From Flavisolibacter sp. (lineage in GTDB: Bacteria > Bacteroidota > Bacteroidia > Chitinophagales > Chitinophagaceae), in NCBI GenBank assembly GCA_017745135.1, contig JAGIAB010000156.1:358-7101 (forward strand): DNA of 6,744 bases, in the 5' to 3' direction. Position numbers and translations under genes: made by a program. The notes below the pieces were generated by a model. It worked only from the letters and a program-made list of their open reading frames with translations. It was not told the DNA's origin and did not search any database. Within the stretch, counting starts at the first letter, position 1. Each line of letters begins with the position of its first letter. This document shows positions 1 through 5,614 of the stretch, piece after piece.

Positions 1-200
1 CTTTTAGGGCGGGTGCTTTGTCCGCCAATATCAAGTATAGTTGCTCCATCCAAAATCATTTTTTCGGTACGGAATAAAATTTCATCAACCTCATTGATAC
101 GGCTGCCGGCGTAAAACGAATCAGGCGTTGTATTGACAATGCCCATTACAATTGGCTGATCGATTACCAGTAACCTTCCCTTACAATTCAAACTAAACAT
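1..200 (-). CDS. folP: dihydropteroate synthase, N-terminal part (runs off left edge)
   Basis: FolP condenses p-aminobenzoate with dihydropterin pyrophosphate to give dihydropteroate in cytosolic folate synthesis; it is the sulfonamide target. Only the first 66 codons are in the window, read leftward from an ATG at 200-198. Two family signatures are visible: MGIVNTTPDSF at about residues 19-29 (pterin-binding strand 1 and loop 1) and DIGGQSTRP at about residues 57-65 (loop 2; most homologues read DIGGESTRPG, so Q replaces the usual E). These motifs lie at the expected distance from the N-terminus, which supports this start. The gene is divergent from the DUF1599 operon across a 120-base repeat-rich gap. 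No clear promoter element was found for it. Identity is secure; the remainder of the gene cannot be judged. Confidence 0.95.
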   Translation of the reverse strand, partial: MFSLNCKGRLLVIDQPIVMGIVNTTPDSFYAGSRINEVDEILFRTEKMILDGATILDIGGQSTRPK

Positions 201-208
201 AGAAACAA

Positions 209-321
209 GAATTAAACGAATTACAGCGAATTACCAGAATTTTTTTGATTGTAATTCAATTCTCAAAAAGAGGAATTTATTTTTTAACTCAAATTCGTGT
301 AATTCGTGCTTTAAATTCGTG
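209..321. repeat. intergenic array of GAATT / AATTCGTG units in inverted orientation
   Basis: This divergent gap is built from a short unit. Forward GAATT cores start at 209, 218, 228 and 237 (steps 9, 10, 9), two of them as CGAATTAC at 217 and 227. Reverse cores AATTC start at 253 and 258, and three AATTCGTG copies start at 292, 301 and 314. The left block (about 216-242) is largely the reverse complement of the right block (292-321), so the single strand could fold into an imperfect long hairpin with a roughly 50-base centre. The last copy runs into the GTG start of the next gene. I recall similar degenerate roughly 10-base arrays from environmental bacterial genomes, but cannot confirm the match here. 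Function is unknown. Confidence 0.75.
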
Positions 322-914
322 TGATAAGTATTGAACAAATGAAGATAAACATTCGATTTAAAGATCTGGATACGGACTCGCAATACGATATTATTATAAA
401 AGAGTGTGAGGATATATTCCTGAAAAAAACAAGAGACTATGGAACATCATGGAGAGTGTTAAGATCGATTTCCATTATAGACCAGGTGTACATTAAAGCA
501 CAACGCATTCGTAACATCCAGGAAACCGGCCAACAGAAGGTGGAAAATATCGGCGATGATATACGGAGTGAATTTATTGGTATCATCAATTATTCAATTA
601 TTGGATTAATTCAATTGGAACTTACCGATAACGATCCCGAAGAATTAACAGTAAGTGAAGTAGAGGTTTTATATCATAAATATTTTATTGCCGCCAAAAC
701 CCTGATGCAAAGTAAAAATCATGATTATGGTGAGGCCTGGAGAAATATGTCGCAGGAAAGTTTTGTTGACCTGATTTTGATGAAACTGCAACGCATGCGG
801 CAAATCGTTTCCAACAAAGGCCTGACCATCATGAGCGAAGGACTCGACGCTAATTTTTACGACATGATTAACTATGCTGTTTTTGCCTTAATATTAATGG
901 ACGAATCGAAATAA
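321..914 (+). CDS. DUF1599 domain protein with two tandem copies of the domain
   Basis: This 197-residue, probably cytosolic protein contains the DUF1599 domain (also called nucleotide modification associated domain 1) twice. Copy 1 shows DYGTSWRVLR at 39-48, QVYIKAQRIRNIQ at 55-67 and INYSIIGLI at 89-97. Copy 2 shows DYGEAWRNM at 135-143, LILMKLQRMRQIV at 151-163 and INYAVFALI at 183-191, an offset of about 95 residues. The biochemical function is not established; the Pfam name is a contextual inference from phage nucleotide modification genes. The start shown is GTG at 321, touching the repeat array; an in-frame ATG at 339 is an equally reasonable start and loses only six residues. It is the first gene of a tight operon, its stop two bases before the next ATG. 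The pairing with a BT_3928-type gene close to folP is familiar in Bacteroidota from memory. Confidence 0.85.
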   Translation: MISIEQMKINIRFKDLDTDSQYDIIIKECEDIFLKKTRDYGTSWRVLRSISIIDQVYIKAQRIRNIQETGQQKVENIGDDIRSEFIGIINYSIIGLIQLELTDNDPEELTVSEVEVLYHKYFIAAKTLMQSKNHDYGEAWRNMSQESFVDLILMKLQRMRQIVSNKGLTIMSEGLDANFYDMINYAVFALILMDESK

Positions 915-916
915 CT

Positions 917-2083
917 ATGAGAATGACCACCCGGATCGTACAAGCCATCGTTGCCCTTCTTTTTATTGTTTCAGGTTTGGTAAAAGCCAATGACCCGCTT
1001 GGCCTGGCTTATAAAATGGAAGAGTTTTTTGAGCTATGGGTAGATGGCTTAAAAAGCGGGCATTTTTTTGCAAAGGCTCCTTTGATTTCTCTTCTTGATT
1101 TTTTGAATAACCACACTTTGTTTTTAGCGGTAACGATGATTACTCTTGAAATTGTGACGGGAGTTGCGTTGTTGCTTGGATGGATGAAGAAATTTATTCT
1201 TTACCTGCTATTGGCATTGATCGTTTTCTTTTCATTTCTTACCGGCTATGCCTATTTATCAGGCAAGTTTACCAATTGCGGCTGTTTTGGCGATTGTATT
1301 CCTATCACACCAAAAACATCCTTCATAAAAGATTTGGTGCTTCTGGTATTAATCGTTTTTCTTCTCTTCGGCCGGCGATACATTCAACCCGTTTTCTCAA
1401 AGCGAACGAGAGCAGCGGCTGTTTCTCTTTCGTTGCTGTTTACACTTTTACTTCAATGGTATGCATTGAAATATCTTCCGCTGGTGGACTGCCTGCCAAT
1501 GAAAAAAGGCAACAACCTCAATGTTGAAATAAAACCTCCTAAAGATGCTGTTCCCTCTGTATATGAAACAAGACTCGTTTATCAAAATGCGACGACCAGC
1601 GAATTGAAAGATATGAGCCAGGAGGAATTCAACAATAGTAAAATCTGGGAAGATCCTTCGTGGAAATGGAAAGAAACCAAAACCAAACTGATACAGAAAG
1701 GAACAGACATTCCCAGGCTTCAAAACTTCTCCTTAAAAACATTAGGCGGATTTGATTCAACAGAAGCGGTATTGAATTATACGGGTTATTCCATTTTATA
1801 TTTCGTGAATCCAGGGAAAGGCCCTGAACTCTTCGACCAGAACTATTGGAATCAAAAAGCAAAACAGCTTCCTGTATTTGTTATTACTTCTGCGCCGGGA
1901 GATTTTGCTGCAGATACAAGTAATAACAACTATCAAATTTTTACTACCGACGGAACTGTTTTCAGAATAGCTGCAAGAGTAAATCCAACTATTTACTTAT
2001 TAAAGCAGGGAGCAATTATCAATAAATGGCCTTTAGCGAAAATCAAACAAGCCGAACAAACCATCAATGAATTAAAAAACTAA
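917..2083 (+). CDS. BT_3928-like DoxX/MauE-type membrane protein with degenerate thioredoxin-like domain
   Basis: This 388-residue inner-membrane protein has about five hydrophobic segments, near residues 5-24, 61-89, 92-115, 136-152 and 166-186, in the manner of DoxX/MauE proteins linked to redox and disulfide handling. A CGCFGDC motif at 121-127, after the third segment, and a further Cys at 192 are candidate redox cysteines. The C-terminal half (about 270-388) looks like a thioredoxin fold: strand YSILYFVNPG at 291-300, strand LPVFVIT at 318-324, and NPTIYLLKQG at 356-365 in the position of the cis-proline strand. No CXXC follows the first strand, so this domain probably lacks thiol-disulfide activity. 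ATG at 917 follows the DUF1599 stop by two bases; an ATG at 923 is a possible alternative. Product and pathway are unproven; the family assignment rests on layout and motifs. Confidence 0.8.
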   Translation: MRMTTRIVQAIVALLFIVSGLVKANDPLGLAYKMEEFFELWVDGLKSGHFFAKAPLISLLDFLNNHTLFLAVTMITLEIVTGVALLLGWMKKFILYLLLALIVFFSFLTGYAYLSGKFTNCGCFGDCIPITPKTSFIKDLVLLVLIVFLLFGRRYIQPVFSKRTRAAAVSLSLLFTLLLQWYALKYLPLVDCLPMKKGNNLNVEIKPPKDAVPSVYETRLVYQNATTSELKDMSQEEFNNSKIWEDPSWKWKETKTKLIQKGTDIPRLQNFSLKTLGGFDSTEAVLNYTGYSILYFVNPGKGPELFDQNYWNQKAKQLPVFVITSAPGDFAADTSNNNYQIFTTDGTVFRIAARVNPTIYLLKQGAIINKWPLAKIKQAEQTINELKN

Positions 2084-2087
2084 GCCG

Positions 2088-3134
2088 GTGCTCAAGTTCA
2101 TTGTAAAAAAAATAGTGTATGGTATTTTAGTGTTGATAGGAGTGGTGATATTGGTTTTTGTTCTGTTCCAGGGCTTTGGTGATCCGGCACGGCTAGTAAT
2201 GGGACAAACAGGTGATTCTACTACGCAAGCAAACATCCGCAAAGAATTGTATTTAGACCAGCCCAAATGGAAGCAATTCATTTTTTATCTCAATGATGTT
2301 TCTCCAATTGCCATTCATTCGAAAGAAGAAATTGAGAACAAACAGTTGAAAGGTTTGTTTATTGGCGGAGAAACCAAACTTGCTTTTAAACTTCCTTACC
2401 TGCGCAAATCCTATCAAACAAAAAAATCAGTAGGCTCTATTTTAATGGAAGCCTTACCTGGCACCATATTACTTGCCATTGCAGCTATGTTCATTGCAGT
2501 TGCTATTGGAATTCCTTTGGGCGTTCTTGCAGCCGTTAAACAAAATACCTGGATGGATACTACGGCTGTGTTTTCGAGCATTATTGGCATTTCTGCACCT
2601 TCATTTTTTATGGGGATCATTATTGCTTATGTGTTTGGTTTTGTATTAAGCGATTATACCGGACTGCATCTTACAGGGAGTTGGTTTGATATTGATGAGA
2701 ATGGTGTCAAACGGTTAACACTTCAAAATTTAATTCTGCCGGCGGTTACACTGGGTATTCGTCCATTATCTATCATCACCCAATTAACCCGCAGCGCTAT
2801 GTTGGATGTTTTGGACCAGGATTACATAAGAACAGCTTATGCAAAAGGACTCAATAAAAGAACGGTTGTCTGGAAGCATGCGTTGCGTAATGCATTAAAT
2901 CCTGTTGTGACTGCTATTACCGGTTGGTTTGCAGAGTTATTGGCCGGAGCTTTTTTTATTGAATATATTTTTGGATGGAAGGGTATAGGTAAGGTTACAG
3001 TGGATGCACTGGAAAAACTGGATTTTCCGGTAGTGATGGGCTCTGTTTTAATTACGGCTACATTTTTTATTCTCATCAATATTCTTGCAGACATTCTCTA
3101 TGGAATTATAGACCCACGTGTACGAATTCAGTGA
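2088..3134 (+). CDS. ABC transporter permease, DppB/OppB type
   Basis: This 348-residue inner-membrane protein is one of the two permease subunits of a peptide/nickel-type ABC importer. It has an N-terminal membrane helix (about 8-28), the family motif GDPARLVMG (31-39), an extended periplasmic insert (about 45-115), the binding-protein-dependent transport domain with helices near 121-148, 158-187, 215-235, 272-292 and 315-341, and the conserved IDPRVR tail (341-346). The ATPase-docking EAA-type loop is seen around 245-270, with AYAKGL at 250-255. The start is GTG at 2088, four bases after the preceding stop; the hydrophobic N-terminus begins immediately, so no better start is apparent. No second permease, ATPase or substrate-binding protein is in the window, so partners must be elsewhere and the substrate cannot be assigned. 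Co-transcription with the two genes before it is very likely from spacing. Confidence 0.9.
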   Translation: MLKFIVKKIVYGILVLIGVVILVFVLFQGFGDPARLVMGQTGDSTTQANIRKELYLDQPKWKQFIFYLNDVSPIAIHSKEEIENKQLKGLFIGGETKLAFKLPYLRKSYQTKKSVGSILMEALPGTILLAIAAMFIAVAIGIPLGVLAAVKQNTWMDTTAVFSSIIGISAPSFFMGIIIAYVFGFVLSDYTGLHLTGSWFDIDENGVKRLTLQNLILPAVTLGIRPLSIITQLTRSAMLDVLDQDYIRTAYAKGLNKRTVVWKHALRNALNPVVTAITGWFAELLAGAFFIEYIFGWKGIGKVTVDALEKLDFPVVMGSVLITATFFILINILADILYGIIDPRVRIQ

Positions 3135-3180
3135 CATTGCAGAGCTTCATTTTTTAATTTTTTCCTCATTTGAAAACATG

Positions 3181-3188
3181 TAACTTTA
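3181..3188 (+). promoter_or_regulatory. weak candidate -7 element for the CBS gene
   Basis: TAACTTTA matches the Bacteroidota -7 consensus TAnnTTTG at all but the last position and lies 52 bases before the ATG at 3240. A TTTG at 3169-3172 is too close to serve as its -33 element, so the assignment is tentative. It falls in the only gap (3135-3239) that could hold a promoter for this gene. Confidence 0.3.
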
Positions 3189-3239
3189 AAAAACAAGCCG
3201 CCATTACTGACGATTGCAAACCTTTAAAAAACCATTCTT

Positions 3240-3677
3240 ATGGAAAGAATCGCTGATGTATTGGCCCGAAAATTTCCCCAGTTCAACACGGTAGTTCCTG
3301 AATGCCTCGTGAGCGACGCATTGTACCAAATGTGTTGCGAAAATGTGGATTTCCTTATTGTCCTCGAGAACGATAAATTCCAGGGCATCATTACCGACCA
3401 TGACATTGCGGCTAAAATTTTGTTTGAAGACAGGCCTTTGAACAAAATCCAGGTGAAGGAATTCATGAGCAGAACCTTACCGGTTACTACTTCTGAAACT
3501 TCGCTGAGACATTGCATGCAGTTGATGGAAAGGTACAATGTTCGTCACCTTGCTATTTTTGACCGCTTTGATTTTAAAGGAGTCATTTCATCTGATGATC
3601 TGATGCATCAGCAGGCAATGGCAAAACAGGCGGGGGAAGAAAGCTACGAACGTCAGGGCTATCCCTGGAATTTGTAG
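3240..3677 (+). CDS. stand-alone protein with two CBS domains
   Basis: This 145-residue soluble protein consists almost wholly of a Bateman module, a pair of CBS domains that usually bind adenine nucleotides and report energy or second-messenger state. CBS1 covers about residues 8-66, with DFLIVLENDKFQGIITDHDIA at 40-60; CBS2 covers about 72-128, with NVRHLAIFDRFDFKGVISSDD at 99-119. The G(I/V)I(T/S)xxD element ends each domain as expected. The C-terminus ends YPWNL, similar to short tails I recall on other Bacteroidota CBS proteins. There is no fused enzyme, channel or kinase domain, so the regulated partner is unknown. It sits alone between two operons, 105 bases after the permease gene, and is followed by its own terminator. 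ATG at 3240 is the first ATG in frame with the domain. The family call is firm; the function is open. Confidence 0.9.
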   Translation: MERIADVLARKFPQFNTVVPECLVSDALYQMCCENVDFLIVLENDKFQGIITDHDIAAKILFEDRPLNKIQVKEFMSRTLPVTTSETSLRHCMQLMERYNVRHLAIFDRFDFKGVISSDDLMHQQAMAKQAGEESYERQGYPWNL

Positions 3678-3704
3678 TTGAATGCTATCCAATTATTTTC
3701 ATTC

Positions 3705-3734
3705 AGCTTCGCTTTATGCGGAGCTTTTTTATTT
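3705..3734 (+). terminator. rho-independent terminator of the CBS gene
   Basis: The arm AGCTTCGC (3705-3712), loop TTTAT (3713-3717) and arm GCGGAGCT (3718-3725) form an 8-base-pair stem with one G-T(U) wobble, followed at once by TTTTT and a further T-rich stretch. It lies 28 bases after the CBS stop. The opposite strand has no T run after the stem, so it should act on rightward transcripts only. Confidence 0.85.
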
Positions 3735-3787
3735 GAATCAATAGTAACAAAAAGAAGAAGAGAAACTGGAACTGTTGATCAATCTGA

Positions 3788-4069
3788 TCATTTGACCACA
3801 ACGTCATCAATTAACTTTTCACCTAAAGCTTCGTTAACGCGAAGCTTTATTTTTTCTTTTTGATAGAGCAGTTCCTGTTTCAGCGGAGCTACGTTTGTTG
3901 TGATGAAAAGAGTGCGATTGATGATTTTTAAATTCTCAGTATAACGGGCAATGGTTTTGCCCATGAGTTTTTCCCACAGTTCCTGTATCTGCATGGCCTG
4001 AATATCACCTTTGATCCGGCTTTGATTCAGGAACTGCTTTATTGCATCACCCATTTTATACTGGCCCAT
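3788..4069 (-). CDS. DUF721 (DciA-like) domain protein
   Basis: This short protein of 93 residues is nearly all DUF721 domain. The family includes DciA, the ancestral loader or operator of the replicative helicase DnaB in many bacteria, so a role in replication is plausible but not shown here; Bacteroidota members are generally annotated only as DUF721. Features seen are GDAIKQFL at 7-14, LWEKLMGKTIARYTENL at 31-47, and the strand pair RTLFITTNVAPLKQEL at 52-67, followed by a helix ending ALGEKLIDDVVVK. It lies 69 bases after recF on the same strand, the order found in many bacteria, and is probably co-transcribed with it. ATG at 4069 is used because an in-frame stop lies upstream and no other standard start falls between. 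Its 3' codons contain a perfect hairpin that can terminate opposite-strand transcription. Confidence 0.85.
   Translation of the reverse strand: MGQYKMGDAIKQFLNQSRIKGDIQAMQIQELWEKLMGKTIARYTENLKIINRTLFITTNVAPLKQELLYQKEKIKLRVNEALGEKLIDDVVVK
3824..3861 (+). terminator. second rightward terminator-like hairpin, inside the antisense DUF721 gene
   Basis: TAAAGCTTCG (3824-3833) and CGAAGCTTTA (3840-3849) form a perfect 10-base-pair stem around the loop TTAACG, followed by T6-C-T5 (3850-3861). On the plus strand this is a textbook intrinsic terminator. It lies within the last 25 codons of the minus-strand DUF721 gene, where the same bases encode about residues 74-82. On the minus strand no T run follows the hairpin. 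It probably acts as a backup for CBS-gene readthrough. Confidence 0.7.
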
Positions 4070-4138
4070 GGGGCGAAGATAAGTCTGAACCAGGATTTGG
4101 ATGGATTTAAAGGATTTTGTGGAAAATTAAAAAAGCAA

Positions 4139-5224
4139 TTACAGTTCGATCAGCTGCACAGGTTGTCCCAATTTTTCCAATTGATTCTGCAAGCGGTTGC
4201 AATTAGTATCTGTAATAAAAATCTGCGTGTCTTCATCCGAACAAACCCGCATCAATAAATTGCTGATGCGTTCTTCATCAAGCTTTTCAAAAACATCATC
4301 CAATAACAAAAGAGGAGAGAGACGTTTTTCTTCTTTTATAATTTCCATTTCTGCCAGCTTCAGAGCAAATAATAAACTTTTCCGCTGGCCCTGTGAAGCT
4401 ATACTTTTAAAAGGTTGTTCTCCTAATTGAAATAACAAATCATCACGATGAATACCGCCGGATGTTCTTTGAAGCATTAAGTCTTTTTGACGGTTATGTT
4501 TCAGCAATTCGCCAACGCTTACATGGTGCATTTCGCTTTCGTACAAAAGAGTGATGTTCTCGTATCTCTGGCAGATATCATTGTAGAGTTGTTTCACTAT
4601 GGGAAGAAACTTCAGTAAAAATTCCCTGCGCTTTTCAAAAATTAAATTGCCTTCTTTTGATAACTGGTCATCCAGAATATCCAGCACAGAAAGATCTCTT
4701 CCAAAACCCTCATTGAACGACCGGAGAAAAGAATTGCGTTGCTGTAAAATTTTGGTGTAGTTGATCAGTGATTGCAGGTACTCCGAATCTAATTGCGCCA
4801 GCAAAGTGTCCATGAACTTTCTTCTTTCCTCGCTTCCTCCGATGATCAGTTGAATATCATCCGGGGCAATGATGACGCATGGGTAGCGGCCAATATGCTT
4901 TGAGAATTTGGTGTAAAGGCTGTCATTCACCGAAAATTCTTTCTTGCCGGTTTCTCTTAAAATGCAAACGGCTTTTTCGTCTTTTCCATTCAGGTCGAAA
5001 TGACCTTCCAGCCGAAAGCCTTCATGGCTGTGATGAATATTCAATTGGTCCTGGCGGGAAAAATAACTTTTAGTGAAGCAGAGGTAATGGATGGCATCCA
5101 GCAAATTAGTTTTACCAACTCCGTTGCGGCCGCAAATACCAACAATGCGTTCGGTAAATTGAAACTCCTGCTGAAAATAGTTTTTGAATTGAAACAACGA
5201 TATGGAATTCAGGCTAAGGCTCAA
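4139..5224 (-). CDS. recF: DNA replication and repair protein RecF
   Basis: RecF is an SMC/Rad50-like ABC-type ATPase of the RecFOR pathway that helps load RecA at gaps and stalled forks, acting in the cytosol on DNA. The 361 residues match the usual length of about 360. Visible motifs are Walker A GRNGVGKT at 32-39, PDDIQLIIGGSEERRKFMD at 121-139, GIHRDDL at 257-263, the ABC signature SQGQRKS at 277-283, and Walker B with D-loop, PLLLLDDVFEKLD, at 304-316. All catalytic motifs look intact. The start shown is TTG at 5224: the frame stays open further upstream, but no ATG or GTG occurs in the nearby upstream codons, and the promoter at 5252-5245 places the start here. DUF721 follows on the same strand. 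Neither dnaA/dnaN nor gyrB adjoins it, so this is not the origin cluster. Confidence 0.96.
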   Translation of the reverse strand: MSLSLNSISLFQFKNYFQQEFQFTERIVGICGRNGVGKTNLLDAIHYLCFTKSYFSRQDQLNIHHSHEGFRLEGHFDLNGKDEKAVCILRETGKKEFSVNDSLYTKFSKHIGRYPCVIIAPDDIQLIIGGSEERRKFMDTLLAQLDSEYLQSLINYTKILQQRNSFLRSFNEGFGRDLSVLDILDDQLSKEGNLIFEKRREFLLKFLPIVKQLYNDICQRYENITLLYESEMHHVSVGELLKHNRQKDLMLQRTSGGIHRDDLLFQLGEQPFKSIASQGQRKSLLFALKLAEMEIIKEEKRLSPLLLLDDVFEKLDEERISNLLMRVCSDEDTQIFITDTNCNRLQNQLEKLGQPVQLIEL

Positions 5225-5244
5225 TGTTGATTTTTGTAAAGTGC

Positions 5245-5252
5245 CAAAGATA
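5245..5252 (-). promoter_or_regulatory. -7 promoter element of recF
   Basis: Read on the minus strand this is TATCTTTG, a perfect match to the Bacteroidota primary sigma -7 consensus TAnnTTTG, ending 20 bases before the recF TTG start. No clear TTTG -33 box is seen at the expected distance; that position is occupied by the CACAGAG repeat units, so the repeat lies where the upstream promoter contacts would be. Confidence 0.65.
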
Positions 5253-5258
5253 ATAGCC

Positions 5259-5321
5259 CACAGAGAGCCGCAGAGATTTTTTCACAGAGAATTGGAAAGG
5301 ACATCTGTATGTATCTCTGGG
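5259..5321. repeat. CACAGAG-family short repeat array
   Basis: CACAGAG occurs at 5259-5265 and 5283-5289, with the variant CGCAGAG at 5269-5275 (steps 10 and 14). Downstream are degenerate reverse-orientation units: ATCTGTA at 5303-5309 and CTCTGGG at 5315-5321, compared with CTCTGTG. An outlying TTCACAGAC lies at 5406-5414. The layout, tandem short units on one side and reversed units on the other, matches the array at 209-321 although the unit sequence differs. Similar CACAGAG runs occur between genes in many environmental bacteria as far as I recall. Function is unknown. Confidence 0.65.
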
Positions 5322-5588
5322 ATGCTTGCGGCCCTTTGTAACTAAACTTTTGAAAATCCAGGGTATTTGATTCGGTAAAGAGTTTTCAACCTATGCCTAA
5401 AAGAGTTCACAGACGATGAATCTTGCCTGGAGGCGAGACGACGCAACAGACGATCAATAGTAGTAATGGACGCCTGGTTCCTAAAAAATATCCCTAAAAT
5501 TTTTGGAAGAGACTAATTTAAACGGCAAAAGCAGGCTTTCCCCTTTAAACTCCGGTGTCAAAACTTCCTAATTAAGCGCCGATTCCCT
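5290..5588. other. long non-coding gap before pdhA
   Basis: No gene of normal size is convincing here on either strand. The contents I can point to are the end of the CACAGAG array; two tiny overlapping reading frames (5393-5419, 8 codons, and 5416-5460, 14 codons) joined by ATGA; a 13-base near-direct repeat (ACAGACGATGAAT at 5409, ACAGACGATCAAT at 5446, 12 of 13 equal); and an AT-rich inverted repeat TTCCTAAAAA (5478) / TTTTTGGAA (5500). None matches a riboswitch or RNA family I recognise. Confidence 0.5.
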
Positions 5589-5596
5589 TATTTTTG
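5589..5596 (+). promoter_or_regulatory. -7 promoter element of pdhA
   Basis: TATTTTTG matches TAnnTTTG exactly and lies 18 bases before the TTG start, within the context CCTTATTTTTGCGGC that is typical of Bacteroidota promoters. It predicts a leader of only about a dozen bases. No good -33 TTTG is present upstream at the standard spacing. Confidence 0.6.
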
Positions 5597-5614
5597 CGGC
5601 TCAAATTTGGAGCC

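Noticed and set aside
209..321. CRISPR array
   Set aside because: Units are 5-10 bases with almost no spacer and occur in both orientations, which does not fit CRISPR repeats or spacers.
1180..1527. 115-codon plus-strand frame inside the DoxX-like gene
   Set aside because: It is out-of-frame shadow; the 917-2083 frame carries the membrane segments and cysteine motif.
3678..3863. 61-codon plus-strand frame with a hydrophobic stretch just after the CBS gene
   Set aside because: It starts with TTG directly at the CBS stop and runs through both terminator hairpins and into the antisense DUF721 gene, so it is not a plausible gene.
4139..5224. Replication origin near recF
   Set aside because: No dnaA, dnaN or gyrB adjoins recF, and no DnaA-box cluster was noticed in the flanking gaps.
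5000..5230. 76-codon plus-strand frame opposite the recF 5' end
   Set aside because: It is antisense to the Walker A region of recF, with no independent support.
5417..5482. Possible riboswitch or structured RNA in the GC-richer part of the pdhA gap
   Set aside because: Only a 5-base AGGCG/CGCCT pairing was found and no conserved riboswitch core (TPP, cobalamin, SAM or similar) is recognisable.
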